Assembly: GCA_963663845.2 (NCBI GenBank) | Contig: OY760650.2 | Span: 3,782,001 to 3,846,000, forward strand | Length of the DNA: 64,000 bases | Origin: Versatilivorator sp963663845 | GTDB lineage: Bacteria; Acidobacteriota; Terriglobia; Versatilivoradales; Versatilivoraceae | Reading direction: 5' to 3' | In this document: positions 1 to 9,821 of the stretch, piece after piece | Layout: every line of letters begins with the position of its first letter | How positions within the stretch are numbered: position 1 is the first letter of the stretch | The notes under the pieces: model-generated | Seen by the model: the letters and a program-made list of their open reading frames with translations, nothing else | The model's database searches: none | What the model was told of the DNA's origin: nothing | Translations under genes and position numbers: made by a program

Positions 1-17
1 TGCTCTCAGGCAGGCGG

Positions 18-1382
18 TCACCAGCGAAGCAGGGCCAACACCACCGAATAGCCCATCATGAGGGCCATGACCAGGCTGCTTCCCCAGAGGGCGGCGGTGA
101 TCCAGTTCCCGGGGGCGATCTCGCGGGGCAGCCAGGTCTTGCCGAGGTAGAGGATGGCGAAGCCGATACCGGGCAGCAGCAGGGCCTGGCTGATTCCGCT
201 GACCTTGATCATGAGCACCGGCTCCTGGAAGTAGAGGAACAGCAGCGTGGGAATCAACGGCAGCCCCACCACCAGGAGTCGAATGGCCCTCAGCCTGGCG
301 GCATAGTCGTCCTTGCGGTAGAGGCCCAGCATGCCCGCGAAGTCGGCCAGCATGCGGCTCAGGGCGGCGATTCCGGAGAAGACGGTCGAATAGAGAACGG
401 CCATGGCGCCGATCAGGAAGGGGTAGAAGGACCAGTTTCCGAGAATCTGGGTGAACATGTGAGAGAGGGTTTGGACCATGTCGAGACCCTTGGGCACCAG
501 CCCCATCCCGGAAAGGACCCCCGCGCCCAGGAAATAGAAGGCCACGGTGGCGAAAGTGTAGATGACACAGGCGCTGAGAACGTCGGCTCCCATCACCTTG
601 ATCCAGCCCTCGGCCCTGGCTTTCCACTCCTGGGACCTCTCCCGAATGCCGGTGAAGCGGGCGTAGCCCTTCTCGATGCACCAGTAGGGGTAGGCGATCA
701 GTTCGATGGCGCCCACGCCGGTGGCCCCGAAGACGGTGACCGCCGTGCTCATGCCGCCTTGCGGGGCGTGAAAGGAGAGGCCGTCCAGGACTCTGGCCCA
801 GGAAAAGTATTGCGGGTCCTTGGAAAGCAGGTAGGCGCAGCCGACGGTCATCAGGGTAAAGGTCACCACCATGGCGATCGCCACCCGCTCGATCAGCGAG
901 TAGCGGCCGACGACCAGCAGTGCGATGGTGAAGAGGTTGAGGGACCACAACCAGACGTTGAAGGAGACATCGGGAATCAGCGTGTGGAGGACCTCCGAGA
1001 CGCCTCCCAGCATGCCTCCGATGGAGAAGAGTCCCAGCAGCACCACCAGAAACCAGAGCCAGACCACCCAGGAAACCCGCCATCGAGGTCCCGGAAGCTT
1101 GTCGAACGCCTCCAGGGTGGTCTCGCCCGTCCCGATGGCGTAGCGCCCCAACTCGTTCTGGACCACGATCTTGACGATGCAGCTCACCAGGATCAGCCAG
1201 AGCAGCGTGTACCCGTTCTCGGCCCCCAGAACGGTGGTTGCGACCAGTTCGCCCGATCCCACGATGGTGCTGGTCAGGATGAGTCCTGGGCCGATGCGCC
1301 CGAGAATGGGAAAAAAGCGTTCGGGAGGCTTCAGAACGGAATCGGGGTGCAGGCGATAGGGATTGCGTGGAACCTCGGCCAT
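18..1382 (-). CDS. Nramp-like transporter with altered ion site
   Basis: A 454-aa membrane protein with about eleven hydrophobic segments. The opening segment GPGLILTSTIVGSGELVATT matches the start of Nramp-family (SLC11) transporters. In classical Nramp proteins TM1 carries DPGN and TM6 carries MPH, which bind Mn2+/Fe2+. Here the TM1 site reads GSGE, and the equivalent TM6 region reads GVGAIELIAYPYW, so the usual metal ligands are absent. I infer an Nramp-fold transporter of unknown substrate, perhaps another divalent ion or a non-metal solute. ATG start at 1382 without a clear Shine-Dalgarno sequence. It is alone on its strand. Family placement is good, substrate open. Confidence 0.8.
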   Translation of the reverse strand: MAEVPRNPYRLHPDSVLKPPERFFPILGRIGPGLILTSTIVGSGELVATTVLGAENGYTLLWLILVSCIVKIVVQNELGRYAIGTGETTLEAFDKLPGPRWRVSWVVWLWFLVVLLGLFSIGGMLGGVSEVLHTLIPDVSFNVWLWSLNLFTIALLVVGRYSLIERVAIAMVVTFTLMTVGCAYLLSKDPQYFSWARVLDGLSFHAPQGGMSTAVTVFGATGVGAIELIAYPYWCIEKGYARFTGIRERSQEWKARAEGWIKVMGADVLSACVIYTFATVAFYFLGAGVLSGMGLVPKGLDMVQTLSHMFTQILGNWSFYPFLIGAMAVLYSTVFSGIAALSRMLADFAGMLGLYRKDDYAARLRAIRLLVVGLPLIPTLLFLYFQEPVLMIKVSGISQALLLPGIGFAILYLGKTWLPREIAPGNWITAALWGSSLVMALMMGYSVVLALLRW

Positions 1383-1491
1383 GGGACCGATGCTACTTTG
1401 AAGGCGCGTCCGACTTCAAGAAGGTAGTGTCGTTTTCGCAGGGCAATCCCACGCTACCCAAATCACCGCCATATCCCAGGTGGGATTGTTG

Positions 1492-1558
1492 GGGCGCCCC
1501 TTGTGGGCGCCCAATGCGAGGTTGGCGGGAACATCAGGGCAACCACAAGGGTTGCCCC
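1492..1558. repeat. Paired GC hairpins (D repeat family)
   Basis: Two adjacent inverted repeats. The first is GGGCGCCCC, a TTG loop and TGGGCGCCC. The second has arms GGGCAACC and GGTTGCCC around a short loop. The second hairpin recurs as its exact reverse complement at 40953-40974, so this is a dispersed family. It lies downstream of no gene in the right orientation to be a simple terminator. Confidence 0.75.
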
Positions 1559-1853
1559 TACAGGGTGGGGGTTAGCGCGGGATGGTCCTGGTCGGGGCTA
1601 CAGGGTGGCCTTGTTTTGGAGAGGCTTTGCTTTTCGGAGGGGTGCTTTCTATTCGCCGCGTTCGCGGCTGGGTTGGTGCAGAACCCATACGACCCCAGGC
1701 TTCCGCCTGGGGCTACCCTGAGTCGCTGCTTCGCAGCTCTATAAGGATGGCTTGTAGGGGGCGTATCGCCGGGTTACCCACTCCAACCGCAGCTTCGCAG
1801 CTCTCCCGTAACCCACGACACTGCAACGGGGAACGTGCTTATTTATTTGGAAT

Positions 1854-2052
1854 GAAGCGTTTGCAAGAATCGGCAGAGGGATCGTTTCCGGGAGTGGCCA
1901 CAAAAGGCACAAAAAAGAACCCTCCGAGCGTCAAGACTCGAAATCAAGCAACTCATTTTGTGCCTTTTGTGGTGAATGCTAGAGCCACCAGCCCTTCAAC
2001 TTTGCCGCCTCCATGTCATTCGCGATTGGGAATTTTGCAAATGGCTTCGTGG
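1854..2052 (+). repeat. B repeat, copy 1
   Basis: About 200 bp, nearly the reverse complement of 43577-43800. Shared blocks are GCGTTTGCAA followed by ATCGGCAG, GGCCACAAAAGGCACAAAA, CGTCAAGACTCGAA, TTTGTGCCTTTTGTG, and CTTTGCCGCCTCCATGTCAT followed by GATTGGGAATTTTGCAA. Internal complementarity between the CACAAAAGGCACAAAA and TTTTGTGCCTTTTGTG blocks gives a long hairpin. No protein is encoded. Confidence 0.85.
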
Positions 2053-2182
2053 ATCACTCTTTTTTCGCTGGTTTCCAACAACTCCGCAAGGCGGGCCGGT
2101 CTCTCTGGTGTAAAGTAAGCTTCCAGGCAGCATTTCCAAGCTTGGCGGGGCGCTTTTCCCCATCGATCCGAGGAGGGTTTCC

Positions 2183-2734
2183 ATGAGTGAGAGGATGAGG
2201 AGGTTTGCCGACTATTTCAAGGAACTGGGAGCCGCGGATATCGGGCATTCCGAAAATACCTACCTGGCCCATGGCGCCGGGGTCTATCGCGACCTGAAGT
2301 CCTGGGGCTGCGGCCAGGAGCTGTGCGATGCCGGCATGTTTCATTCGATCTACGGCACCGAGCTGTTCCAGGGGTTCACCTTGCCGCTGGAACGCCGGGG
2401 CGAGGTGCGGGACCTCATCGGCGAGCGGGCCGAGAGACTGGTCTATCTCAACTGTTGCCTGTTGCGGGAATCCCTGGACGAGAGCGTGGCGCGGGGACAG
2501 GCGCCCTACAGGCTGAAGGACCGATTCGTGCAGCAGGAGATCGAGCTCTCCACCGAGGAGTTCGACGACCTGTGCCGGCTCCACCTATGCGACTGGCTGG
2601 AGCAGGTGGCGCGGGATGATCGCTGGGGTCTTCGCAGGCAGGCCTTCCGGCGCATGGCGGAAAGGCTTGGGGGAGTGGCCCTGGAATCCTACGACCGGGT
2701 TTTCTCGATGGAGCCGGCCGAAAGCCGGAATTGA
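2183..2734 (+). CDS. DUF6817 HD-like protein
   Basis: A 183-aa soluble protein. Its N-terminal third matches the DUF6817 pattern: GHSENTYLAH (21-30), then LKSWG, then AGMFHSIYGTE (50-60). The spaced histidines H22, H30 and H54 suggest an HD-phosphohydrolase-like metal site, but the classical HD pair is not present, so activity is only inferred. No signal peptide or membrane segment. The start is supported by GAGGAGG, spaced about seven bases upstream of ATG. It stands alone, convergent with the PhyH gene, with no operon context. Confidence 0.75.
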   Translation: MSERMRRFADYFKELGAADIGHSENTYLAHGAGVYRDLKSWGCGQELCDAGMFHSIYGTELFQGFTLPLERRGEVRDLIGERAERLVYLNCCLLRESLDESVARGQAPYRLKDRFVQQEIELSTEEFDDLCRLHLCDWLEQVARDDRWGLRRQAFRRMAERLGGVALESYDRVFSMEPAESRN

Positions 2735-2751
2735 GGAAGGGCTCGACCCGG

Positions 2752-3690
2752 TCATCCCCTCACGATCCCGTTGGCCGAGAAGCCCAGCAGGTATCGCAGG
2801 GTCGGGGAGAGTCCGGCCAGTGTCCGCTCGGAAAAGCAGGCGCGGTAGTCGCTGAAGGGCTTGACCCAGGAGCGGGAATAGTAGCCGAGCAGGGCCCGGC
2901 GGGGGCGGTCGGTGGTGTTGGGACCCGAGCGGTGCCAGGTGTTGGAGAGCCAGACGGCCACCGACCCGGCGGGGGCGGTCAGGACCGCTTCCCGGTGCTC
3001 CTGTCGGGGGGCCCAGGCGGGCTTCTTCCTCAGCTTGTGGCTTCGGGGCACCACCCGGGTGGCGCCGTTTTCGGCGGTGAAATCGTCCAGCATCCAGGCG
3101 TTCTGCACGGTCAAGGGGAAATCGGGCAGGGGTTCGGAAAGCTGGCCCAGGGGCACGTCCACGTGCCAGGCGCCTCCCTCGGTGGCGTGGGCGCCGATGC
3201 TGGTGGCGCTCAGGTCCGAGAGCACGCAGTCCTCGCCCAAGACCCCCCGGACCAGCTTCAGGATATGGGGTTCTTCAACCAGGCGCAGGGCCCCATCCGA
3301 CTTGGCCGGCAGATTCATGATGCGTTGGGACCGATCCTGGTCGAAGAGCAGCGGCAGGTGAAAGAAGAGCTTCATGACCTGGTCGGGGGGCACCGGCCAG
3401 GAGGTGTTTCCGTTGAGAGCGCGGGTGTGGCGAATCCTCTTCATGATTCGAGCCACTTCGGCCTCCGAGGCGGTGTAGCTCTCCGAGATGAAGGCTTCGA
3501 TGGCGTCGTCATCGGGCCCCTCGGGGCCGTCGCCCGGGTCGAACGGCTGCCGCTGTTCCTGCTCGAAGAGCCGGTCCACCTCCTCTCGAATCCGTTGCAG
3601 CAGCTCCCGGTCCAGGACCCCTTCGAGCACCACGTACCCCTCCCGGTCGAGATGTCTGATGGCCGCCTCCAGATCGATCGCTTTCTTCAT
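2752..3690 (-). CDS. Phytanoyl-CoA dioxygenase (PhyH) family protein
   Basis: A 312-aa Fe(II)/2-oxoglutarate oxygenase of the PhyH family. The facial triad is visible as H176-x-D178 (in AWHVDVPLG) and the distal H253 (TWHRSGPN), with arginines at 262-265 that could hold 2-oxoglutarate. ENGATRVVPRSH (207-218) is the family signature. The substrate is not predictable: members hydroxylate lipids, osmolytes or natural products. I chose ATG at 3690 over an upstream in-frame start because the extra residues are low complexity and homology begins at MKKAIDLEAAI. Divergent from the amidohydrolase at 3851; the 160-bp gap holds a strong hairpin. Confidence 0.85.
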   Translation of the reverse strand: MKKAIDLEAAIRHLDREGYVVLEGVLDRELLQRIREEVDRLFEQEQRQPFDPGDGPEGPDDDAIEAFISESYTASEAEVARIMKRIRHTRALNGNTSWPVPPDQVMKLFFHLPLLFDQDRSQRIMNLPAKSDGALRLVEEPHILKLVRGVLGEDCVLSDLSATSIGAHATEGGAWHVDVPLGQLSEPLPDFPLTVQNAWMLDDFTAENGATRVVPRSHKLRKKPAWAPRQEHREAVLTAPAGSVAVWLSNTWHRSGPNTTDRPRRALLGYYSRSWVKPFSDYRACFSERTLAGLSPTLRYLLGFSANGIVRG

Positions 3691-3797
3691 GGCGCCGCCG
3701 AATGGGTGAGGATTGGGAGCCGGGATGCTCTCATTGCCGGTTGCATGGCCGAGCGAGCCCGGGGGGCCCTGAACCCGGTCGAATCTTACTGTTAATT

Positions 3798-3827
3798 CCA
3801 CCCGGGGAAAACACCTTTTCCGGGTGG
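3798..3827. promoter_or_regulatory. Hairpin/operator candidate in a divergent intergenic region
   Basis: An inverted repeat with left arm CCACCCGG..AAAA and right arm TTTTCCGGGTGG around a CACC loop, with a GG bulge in the left arm. It sits between the divergent PhyH and amidohydrolase genes, 24 bp before the amidohydrolase ATG. It could be a regulator binding site or a leader stem; it cannot be a terminator for either flanking gene. Confidence 0.5.
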
Positions 3828-3850
3828 GGGTCTTTCCCGAGGAAGATGGC

Positions 3851-5110
3851 ATGGCGCATCACGACTGGATCATCGCGGGAGGCCGGGTGATGGACCCGGC
3901 CAATCGGGTGGACGCCGAGCTGGACCTGTGCATCCGGGAGGGCCGCATCTCCCTGTTGACGCGGTCGGCCCGGGCGGAAACCTCCGACCGGCGATTCGAT
4001 GCCGGGGGGTTGCTGGTGGTTCCCGGCCTGGTCGATCTGCACATGCACGGCTATGAGCACGTCACCCCGCTGGGCATCGACGTGGATCACTACTGCCTGG
4101 GTCGAGGGGTGACGACCGCGCTCGATACCGGCAGCGCCGGCTGCAGCACCTTCGAAGGCTTCCGAGCCTATGCCTGCCGGTCCAGCCGCACACGCCTGCT
4201 GGCGCTGCTCAACATCTCCTGCGCCGGGCTGGCATTCGCCAAGCTGGGCGGTGACAAGGCCACGCCGGGAGAGCTGGATTTGCTGGACCTGGCCGACCTG
4301 GAGGGCTGCATCGACTGCGTCAACGCCAATCGAGACCTGATTGCGGGCGTCAAGGTCCGTCTTTCGGCCTCGCTGGCCGACGAGGGGCGCAACGAGGCCG
4401 AGGCCTATCGCCGGGCCCTGGCCGCCGCTCGCGCGGTCCGGCTTCCCCTGATGGTTCACCATACCCTCTCCACGGTGAGCCTGGCGGACTGTCCGGGCAA
4501 AATGGCCGCGGGCGACATCTATACCCACGCCTACCACGGATTTCGCAGCACCATCATCCGCCCGGACGGAACGTTGGATACCTCGGTCCGAGCGGCCCGG
4601 GAACGGGGCGTGTTGTTCGACGTGGGTTTTGGGCAGGGCTCCTTCAACTGGACGGTTGCCGAATTGAGCTTTCAGCAGGGTTTTTTGCCCGACACCATCA
4701 GCAGCGACCTCCACAGCGGAACCTGCGAAGGTCCGGCCTACGACTTGCCGACCGTCATGACCCGGCTGCTCCACCTGGGTCTGCCGTTGGCGGAAGTCAT
4801 CGGGCGGACCACCATCGAGCCGGCCAGGGCCATGGGCTGGGAGGACCGCATCGGAAGCCTGGCGGTCGGGAGGGAAGCCGACGTGACGGTGCTCTCGCTG
4901 GATTCGGTGGACGCCGAATTGGAGGACTGCCAATCGCAGTTGCGCCGAGTCCGACAGCGCCTCCGTCCCCGGGCCGTTTGGCGAGCGGGAGTTCCGGGGC
5001 GAATCACCTCGCCGGCCCAATGGCCCAATCCGGCCTCCATCGCCAGGCAGAGAGCGGCCTGGGACCTTTTGGAGGTGCGAGACCCGCATCCCCCCGGGCA
5101 GGTTACTTGA
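3851..5110 (+). CDS. Amidohydrolase/deacetylase-family metallohydrolase
   Basis: A 419-aa enzyme of the amidohydrolase superfamily. It has an N-terminal beta-sandwich (WIIAGGRVMDPAN), the first metal pair H64-x-H66 in GLVDLHMHG, a lysine in GVKVRLS that may be the carbamylated bridge, HH in LMVHHTLS, HAYHG, and an aspartate in TISSDLHSG. It ends with the family C-terminal segment IGSLAVGREADVTVLSLD. Overall it resembles the deacetylase/dihydroorotase-like group, so a cyclic amide or N-acyl amino acid substrate is plausible but unproven. ATG at 3851 has GAGGAAG six bases upstream. The last 8 bp overlap the convergent DUF3179 gene. Confidence 0.85.
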   Translation: MAHHDWIIAGGRVMDPANRVDAELDLCIREGRISLLTRSARAETSDRRFDAGGLLVVPGLVDLHMHGYEHVTPLGIDVDHYCLGRGVTTALDTGSAGCSTFEGFRAYACRSSRTRLLALLNISCAGLAFAKLGGDKATPGELDLLDLADLEGCIDCVNANRDLIAGVKVRLSASLADEGRNEAEAYRRALAAARAVRLPLMVHHTLSTVSLADCPGKMAAGDIYTHAYHGFRSTIIRPDGTLDTSVRAARERGVLFDVGFGQGSFNWTVAELSFQQGFLPDTISSDLHSGTCEGPAYDLPTVMTRLLHLGLPLAEVIGRTTIEPARAMGWEDRIGSLAVGREADVTVLSLDSVDAELEDCQSQLRRVRQRLRPRAVWRAGVPGRITSPAQWPNPASIARQRAAWDLLEVRDPHPPGQVT

Positions 5111-6554
5111 CCAGCCGGGTCTCGGGGTATTGGGCGAACCAGCCGAACCAGAAGGCGCGGAAGGCCGGGACTCTGGGCAATACCCGGTCGGGGTCTTCCT
5201 CGGAAACCAGGCCGTCTTCAGTCATTTTCCAGGCTTTTCCGCTGTCGTCGATCACCCGGTCGTCCCGCAACAGCCGCTGGAACCCTTGCTCCCCGGTCTT
5301 GTAGACCCGGTTGGCGCCCGACCGCGTCGTCAGAATGGTCAGGTGGTGGCCGGCCAGCTCGGTCCGGAAGACAGGATTCTTCTTGAGGAATCTCGAGCTG
5401 ACCGCCAGCGGCTGCGCCGTGCCGCCGGGGGTGTAGGGAGAGAGCACGATCCCCAGGATCTCGGCCTTGTTCCGCAGGCGCTTGTCCTTCTCGGCCACCT
5501 GGAACATCAGCGAATCGGTGGCGAAGTACCGCTTGTAGGCCTGGCCCTCCCGGTAGTCGCGCTCATGCCCGGTGTCCAGGGACAGGACGGTGGTGCCGGG
5601 GTGTTTCTTCCGCCATTCCCCCCAGCGGGTGGTCACGATGGGAAGCGACTCCAGCTTGAGGCCGGAGCCGGCCAGTTTGCCGATCACGGGGGTTCCCAGC
5701 AGGGTGGACCACAGGCTGTTGGACTCGTGATCGAACATCAGCTTGTTGGCCCGGTAGATCAGTCCGCTGGTCCCGAAGGTCCGGCGCCGCCCCCCGACGA
5801 CGCTCCTGTAGGGGATGGCGGTGCCGCAGAGGGTGCAGTAGACCAGGGTGATCTCGGTGTCGCCCAACCGATCCAGCGCCATCTCGTGCCAGGCCAGAAT
5901 CCGCTTGGGGTAGGCCCGGGCCCGGCCCTCCACCGACAGACCGAAGACGACGTGGCTATCCTTGAGGTAGTCGGCCTGGCCGGCCGGGACGTTCTCGGGG
6001 TGGTCCAGGGGAGGAATGCCGTTGACCTTCACCCCTCCCCACTGCACCTCGTCCAGCCGGACCAGGGAACGGGCAGCCGGCGGGAAGAACTTGACCATTC
6101 CCGGATCGATGATCTTGTAGAAGGACCGCTTGAAGATGAGGTATTCGGGGTGGGGCTGGTAGGGTTGCTTCCAGACCCATCTCAACCAGCGCTGGCTGTC
6201 CTGCCCGAAGAACTGGCCGGTCTGCTTGCTGAGGAAGCGATAGAGGCGACGCTTGATTTCCGGGTAGGTCGGCCCGCTGAGCTCGACCAGCATGGCCGTA
6301 TAGGAGTCTCGCCAGGAACGGCTGATGGCCTCCAGGGCGGGTTCGGCATCGGCGTCCTCGACGGCGCCGGCCTGAAAGAACAACTCCAGGGGAGGGGAGT
6401 CCTCGGAGTCGTCCTGGGGCAGGGCGCCTTTGCTCGGCTGCATGGAGAGAGCAGCCAGGCAGAGCGCCAGCAGCACGCAGGTCAGCAGGCTACGGGTTTT
6501 CCCGGGGGCGCACTGAGTTCTCTGGCGGATGTTCGTTTTCCAGGGTGCGTTCAT
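5103..6554 (-). CDS. DUF3179 secreted protein
   Basis: About 483 aa. After a basic N-terminus there is one hydrophobic stretch (LLTCVLLALCLAALSM), read as a signal peptide or anchor. The core carries the DUF3179 signatures HVVFGLSVEGRARAYP, LAWHEMALD, and VYCTLCGTAIPYRS with a CxxC pair, then DHESNSLWS. DUF3179 function is unknown; the conserved Cys, His and acidic residues suggest a metal or redox site. ATG at 6554 was preferred to an upstream start that reads through repeat DNA. Its stop overlaps the convergent amidohydrolase by 8 bp. Confidence 0.85.
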   Translation of the reverse strand: MNAPWKTNIRQRTQCAPGKTRSLLTCVLLALCLAALSMQPSKGALPQDDSEDSPPLELFFQAGAVEDADAEPALEAISRSWRDSYTAMLVELSGPTYPEIKRRLYRFLSKQTGQFFGQDSQRWLRWVWKQPYQPHPEYLIFKRSFYKIIDPGMVKFFPPAARSLVRLDEVQWGGVKVNGIPPLDHPENVPAGQADYLKDSHVVFGLSVEGRARAYPKRILAWHEMALDRLGDTEITLVYCTLCGTAIPYRSVVGGRRRTFGTSGLIYRANKLMFDHESNSLWSTLLGTPVIGKLAGSGLKLESLPIVTTRWGEWRKKHPGTTVLSLDTGHERDYREGQAYKRYFATDSLMFQVAEKDKRLRNKAEILGIVLSPYTPGGTAQPLAVSSRFLKKNPVFRTELAGHHLTILTTRSGANRVYKTGEQGFQRLLRDDRVIDDSGKAWKMTEDGLVSEEDPDRVLPRVPAFRAFWFGWFAQYPETRLVK

Positions 6555-6622
6555 GATCCCGCCGGGGGAGCGGCCCGGTGCAACATCGCAGGGAAACTGA
6601 ACGGCACGCAACGGGAGAAGAT

Positions 6623-6942
6623 GCGGGCGAGACGCCCGCCGGGAGCGCGGGCGTCCCGCCCGCACAACACTGGCACAGCCTCACCCCTCTCTCCCACCCG
6701 GCTCGACCGGCATCGGCGCCAGGATTCTGCTTCAGCCGAGCCCATGGGGTTTCCACCGACAGGGTTGCCAGGCGTCATATCGCAGGGAAACTGAGCGGCC
6801 ACCCAACGCAGAGGATGCGGGCGAGACGCCCGCGCTCCCGGAGGGGCGCCTACTCCCATCCTTACTTGCTCCGCGAGGAGGCACTGCCCCTGCCGATGCG
6901 GCAGTGCCGTTCCGCTTCGTGGTCCTTCGTGGATCACTCTTT
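6623..6942 (+). repeat. A repeat, first tandem unit
   Basis: About 320 bp, followed after 15 bp by a second near-identical unit. It contains several 17-bp palindromes of the type GCGGGCGxxACGCCCGC and ends with CTTCGTGGTCCTTCGTGG. A similar partial segment (TCGCAGGGAAACTGA and following) precedes it from about 6588. Reading frames through it are spurious. Confidence 0.85.
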
Positions 6943-6957
6943 GGCTGCGACGACGTC

Positions 6958-7277
6958 ACGGGCGGGACGCCCGCCGGGAGCGCGGGCGTCCCGCCCGCAC
7001 AACACTGGCACAGCCTCACCCCTCTCTCCCACCCGGCTCGACCGGCAACGGCGCCACGATTCCGCTTCAGCCGAGCCCATGGGATTCCCGGCGGCCTGGT
7101 GACCGGGCGCCGCATCACGGGGAAACTGAGCGGCCACCCAACGCAGAGAATGCGGGCGGGACGCCCGCGCTCCCGGCGGGGCGCCTCCTCCCATCCTTAC
7201 TTGCTCCGCGAGGAGGCACTGCCCCTGCCGATACGGCAGTGCCGTTCCGCTTCGTGGTCCTTCGTGGATCACTCTTT
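6958..7277 (+). repeat. A repeat, second tandem unit
   Basis: The second copy of the 320-bp unit, differing from the first by scattered substitutions. A third, rearranged copy lies inverted at 54369-54758 and shares even the GCTGCGACGACGT junction found between the two tandem units. This argues that the dispersed copy came from, or gave rise to, this tandem arrangement. Confidence 0.85.
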
Positions 7278-7339
7278 TTTCTGTTGTTTCAGCCAAGCCG
7301 GTGGGTCTGCCGCGTCTGCGAGATTGGGCCGCTGTCCAT

Positions 7340-8473
7340 TCAGGGAGCGAAATCTCCGGTGGTCATGCTCAGGTCGCGGTCACGGCTTCCTCCCAGCTCG
7401 CGGATGACCAGGCGCCGGTCGCGGTAGGTCAGTTGGGAGACCCCCCGGTAGTCCTCGGGTATCTTGAACAGGAAGGCCAGGTAGGACCGCACCGTGGTCT
7501 GGCCGGCGTCCAGGTGGACGTAGAGCGGACGACCGAAGATCCTGCCCTTCTCGACCAGGACCGGGAAGGGCTGGTGCAGCCCGCTGGTTCCGAACTCCAG
7601 GCCGCGCGCCTGCGGCTTGCCGTTTTCCGAATGGCGCCAGATGTTGAGCCAGGGGTATTCCGCGGTGCTCCACAGGTACCCGATCAACAGCCCCTGCGAG
7701 GGGCTGCTGGCGGTGATCCAGCCAAGGTCCTCGTCGAAGACGAAAGAGACCACGTTGGGATCGGAGTCGTCCGCCAGCCGGCGCAGCGACAGGGGTTGAC
7801 CCTGTTTGAGCGCCTGGGGCCAGTAGACTGCCGGCTCCTCCGGATTGGGCAGGGGGCTGGTCTGCATGAAGCCCTTGCGGGCGTTGCTGTCGACCAGGGT
7901 GCCCTCGTCCAGGAACGGCGGGCCGATGGTGGGGTGCTGGACCATGTTGTAGATTCGGCCCAGCTTGTTCCTGTTGGTAACGCTTTCGGAGACGATGCAG
8001 CTCGCCGAGGAGTCGGACAGGCGAATGGTCCGCACGACTTCCAGTCCGGCCATGGGAAGCAGGGCCGACAGGGTCGCTTCCAGGGCTTCGCCCTTGCGGG
8101 CCGGTCCCTCCTGAACCGTCCACTCGACTCGGCTGGCCTCCCCGTGAAAGAACATTCCGTTGCGTTCTTCGGCTTCCGAGGGGGCGCCCCAGCGATCCAG
8201 GCAGAGGAAGTGGCCCAGGGGTTTCAAGACTACCGATTCCCCCGGGTCCCACTGGAGAGGGTTGACGGAGTGGCCGCCCAGGCGGAAGTCCACCAGCGAG
8301 CCTCCGCCGAGATCCACCACCAACCGGGCGGCCCGGCCCTCCAGAATCAGGGAAGGACGGCCGTTGAAGAGGGTCTCGGCGTGCATCGGCGCGACGGCGG
8401 CCAGGAGCGTGAATGCGATGGCGCTCCTGATCAGAGCCCGGAATCTGTAGAGTGCGGAATTCGCCACCGGCAA
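7340..8473 (-). CDS. Secreted mutarotase-fold-like protein
   Basis: About 377 aa, third gene of the DUF1592-DUF1552 operon, starting 7 bp after the DUF1552 stop. An N-terminal hydrophobic segment (SAIAFTLLAAVAPMHAE) looks like a signal peptide. The remainder is beta-rich, with segments such as ARLVVDLGGGSLVDFRLGG, GLEVVRTIRLSD, VQHPTIGPPFLDEG and LQPFPVLV-like edges that recall galactose-mutarotase/DUF4380 proteins. I see no catalytic residues I can assign with confidence. A sugar-binding or sugar-processing role is inference. The start is a TTG at 8473; GTG at 8467 is equally possible. Confidence 0.6.
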   Translation of the reverse strand: MPVANSALYRFRALIRSAIAFTLLAAVAPMHAETLFNGRPSLILEGRAARLVVDLGGGSLVDFRLGGHSVNPLQWDPGESVVLKPLGHFLCLDRWGAPSEAEERNGMFFHGEASRVEWTVQEGPARKGEALEATLSALLPMAGLEVVRTIRLSDSSASCIVSESVTNRNKLGRIYNMVQHPTIGPPFLDEGTLVDSNARKGFMQTSPLPNPEEPAVYWPQALKQGQPLSLRRLADDSDPNVVSFVFDEDLGWITASSPSQGLLIGYLWSTAEYPWLNIWRHSENGKPQARGLEFGTSGLHQPFPVLVEKGRIFGRPLYVHLDAGQTTVRSYLAFLFKIPEDYRGVSQLTYRDRRLVIRELGGSRDRDLSMTTGDFAP

Positions 8474-8480
8474 ACCAGGA

Positions 8481-9817
<1,337 letters not shown>

Positions 9818-9821
<4 letters not shown>

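Larger units (their letters stand above)
1383..2182. other. Intergenic region rich in dispersed repeats
   Basis: 800 bp with no convincing gene. It holds two GC-rich hairpins (1492-1512 and 1537-1558) and a copy of the about 200-bp B repeat (1854-2052). Translations through it are low-complexity and frame-dependent, as expected for repeat DNA. The last bases (GAGGAGG, ending just before 2183) form the ribosome binding site of the next gene. Confidence 0.75.

Noticed and set aside
1383..1990. Small genes in the first intergenic region
   Set aside because: Open frames of 60-180 aa here are low complexity, pass through hairpin repeats and lack ribosome binding sites.
6578..7102. Open frames through the tandem A repeat
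   Set aside because: Their residues (RDARAPG and GRPRSRRG type runs) are frame readings of the GC palindromes; the same words appear in several frames and strands.
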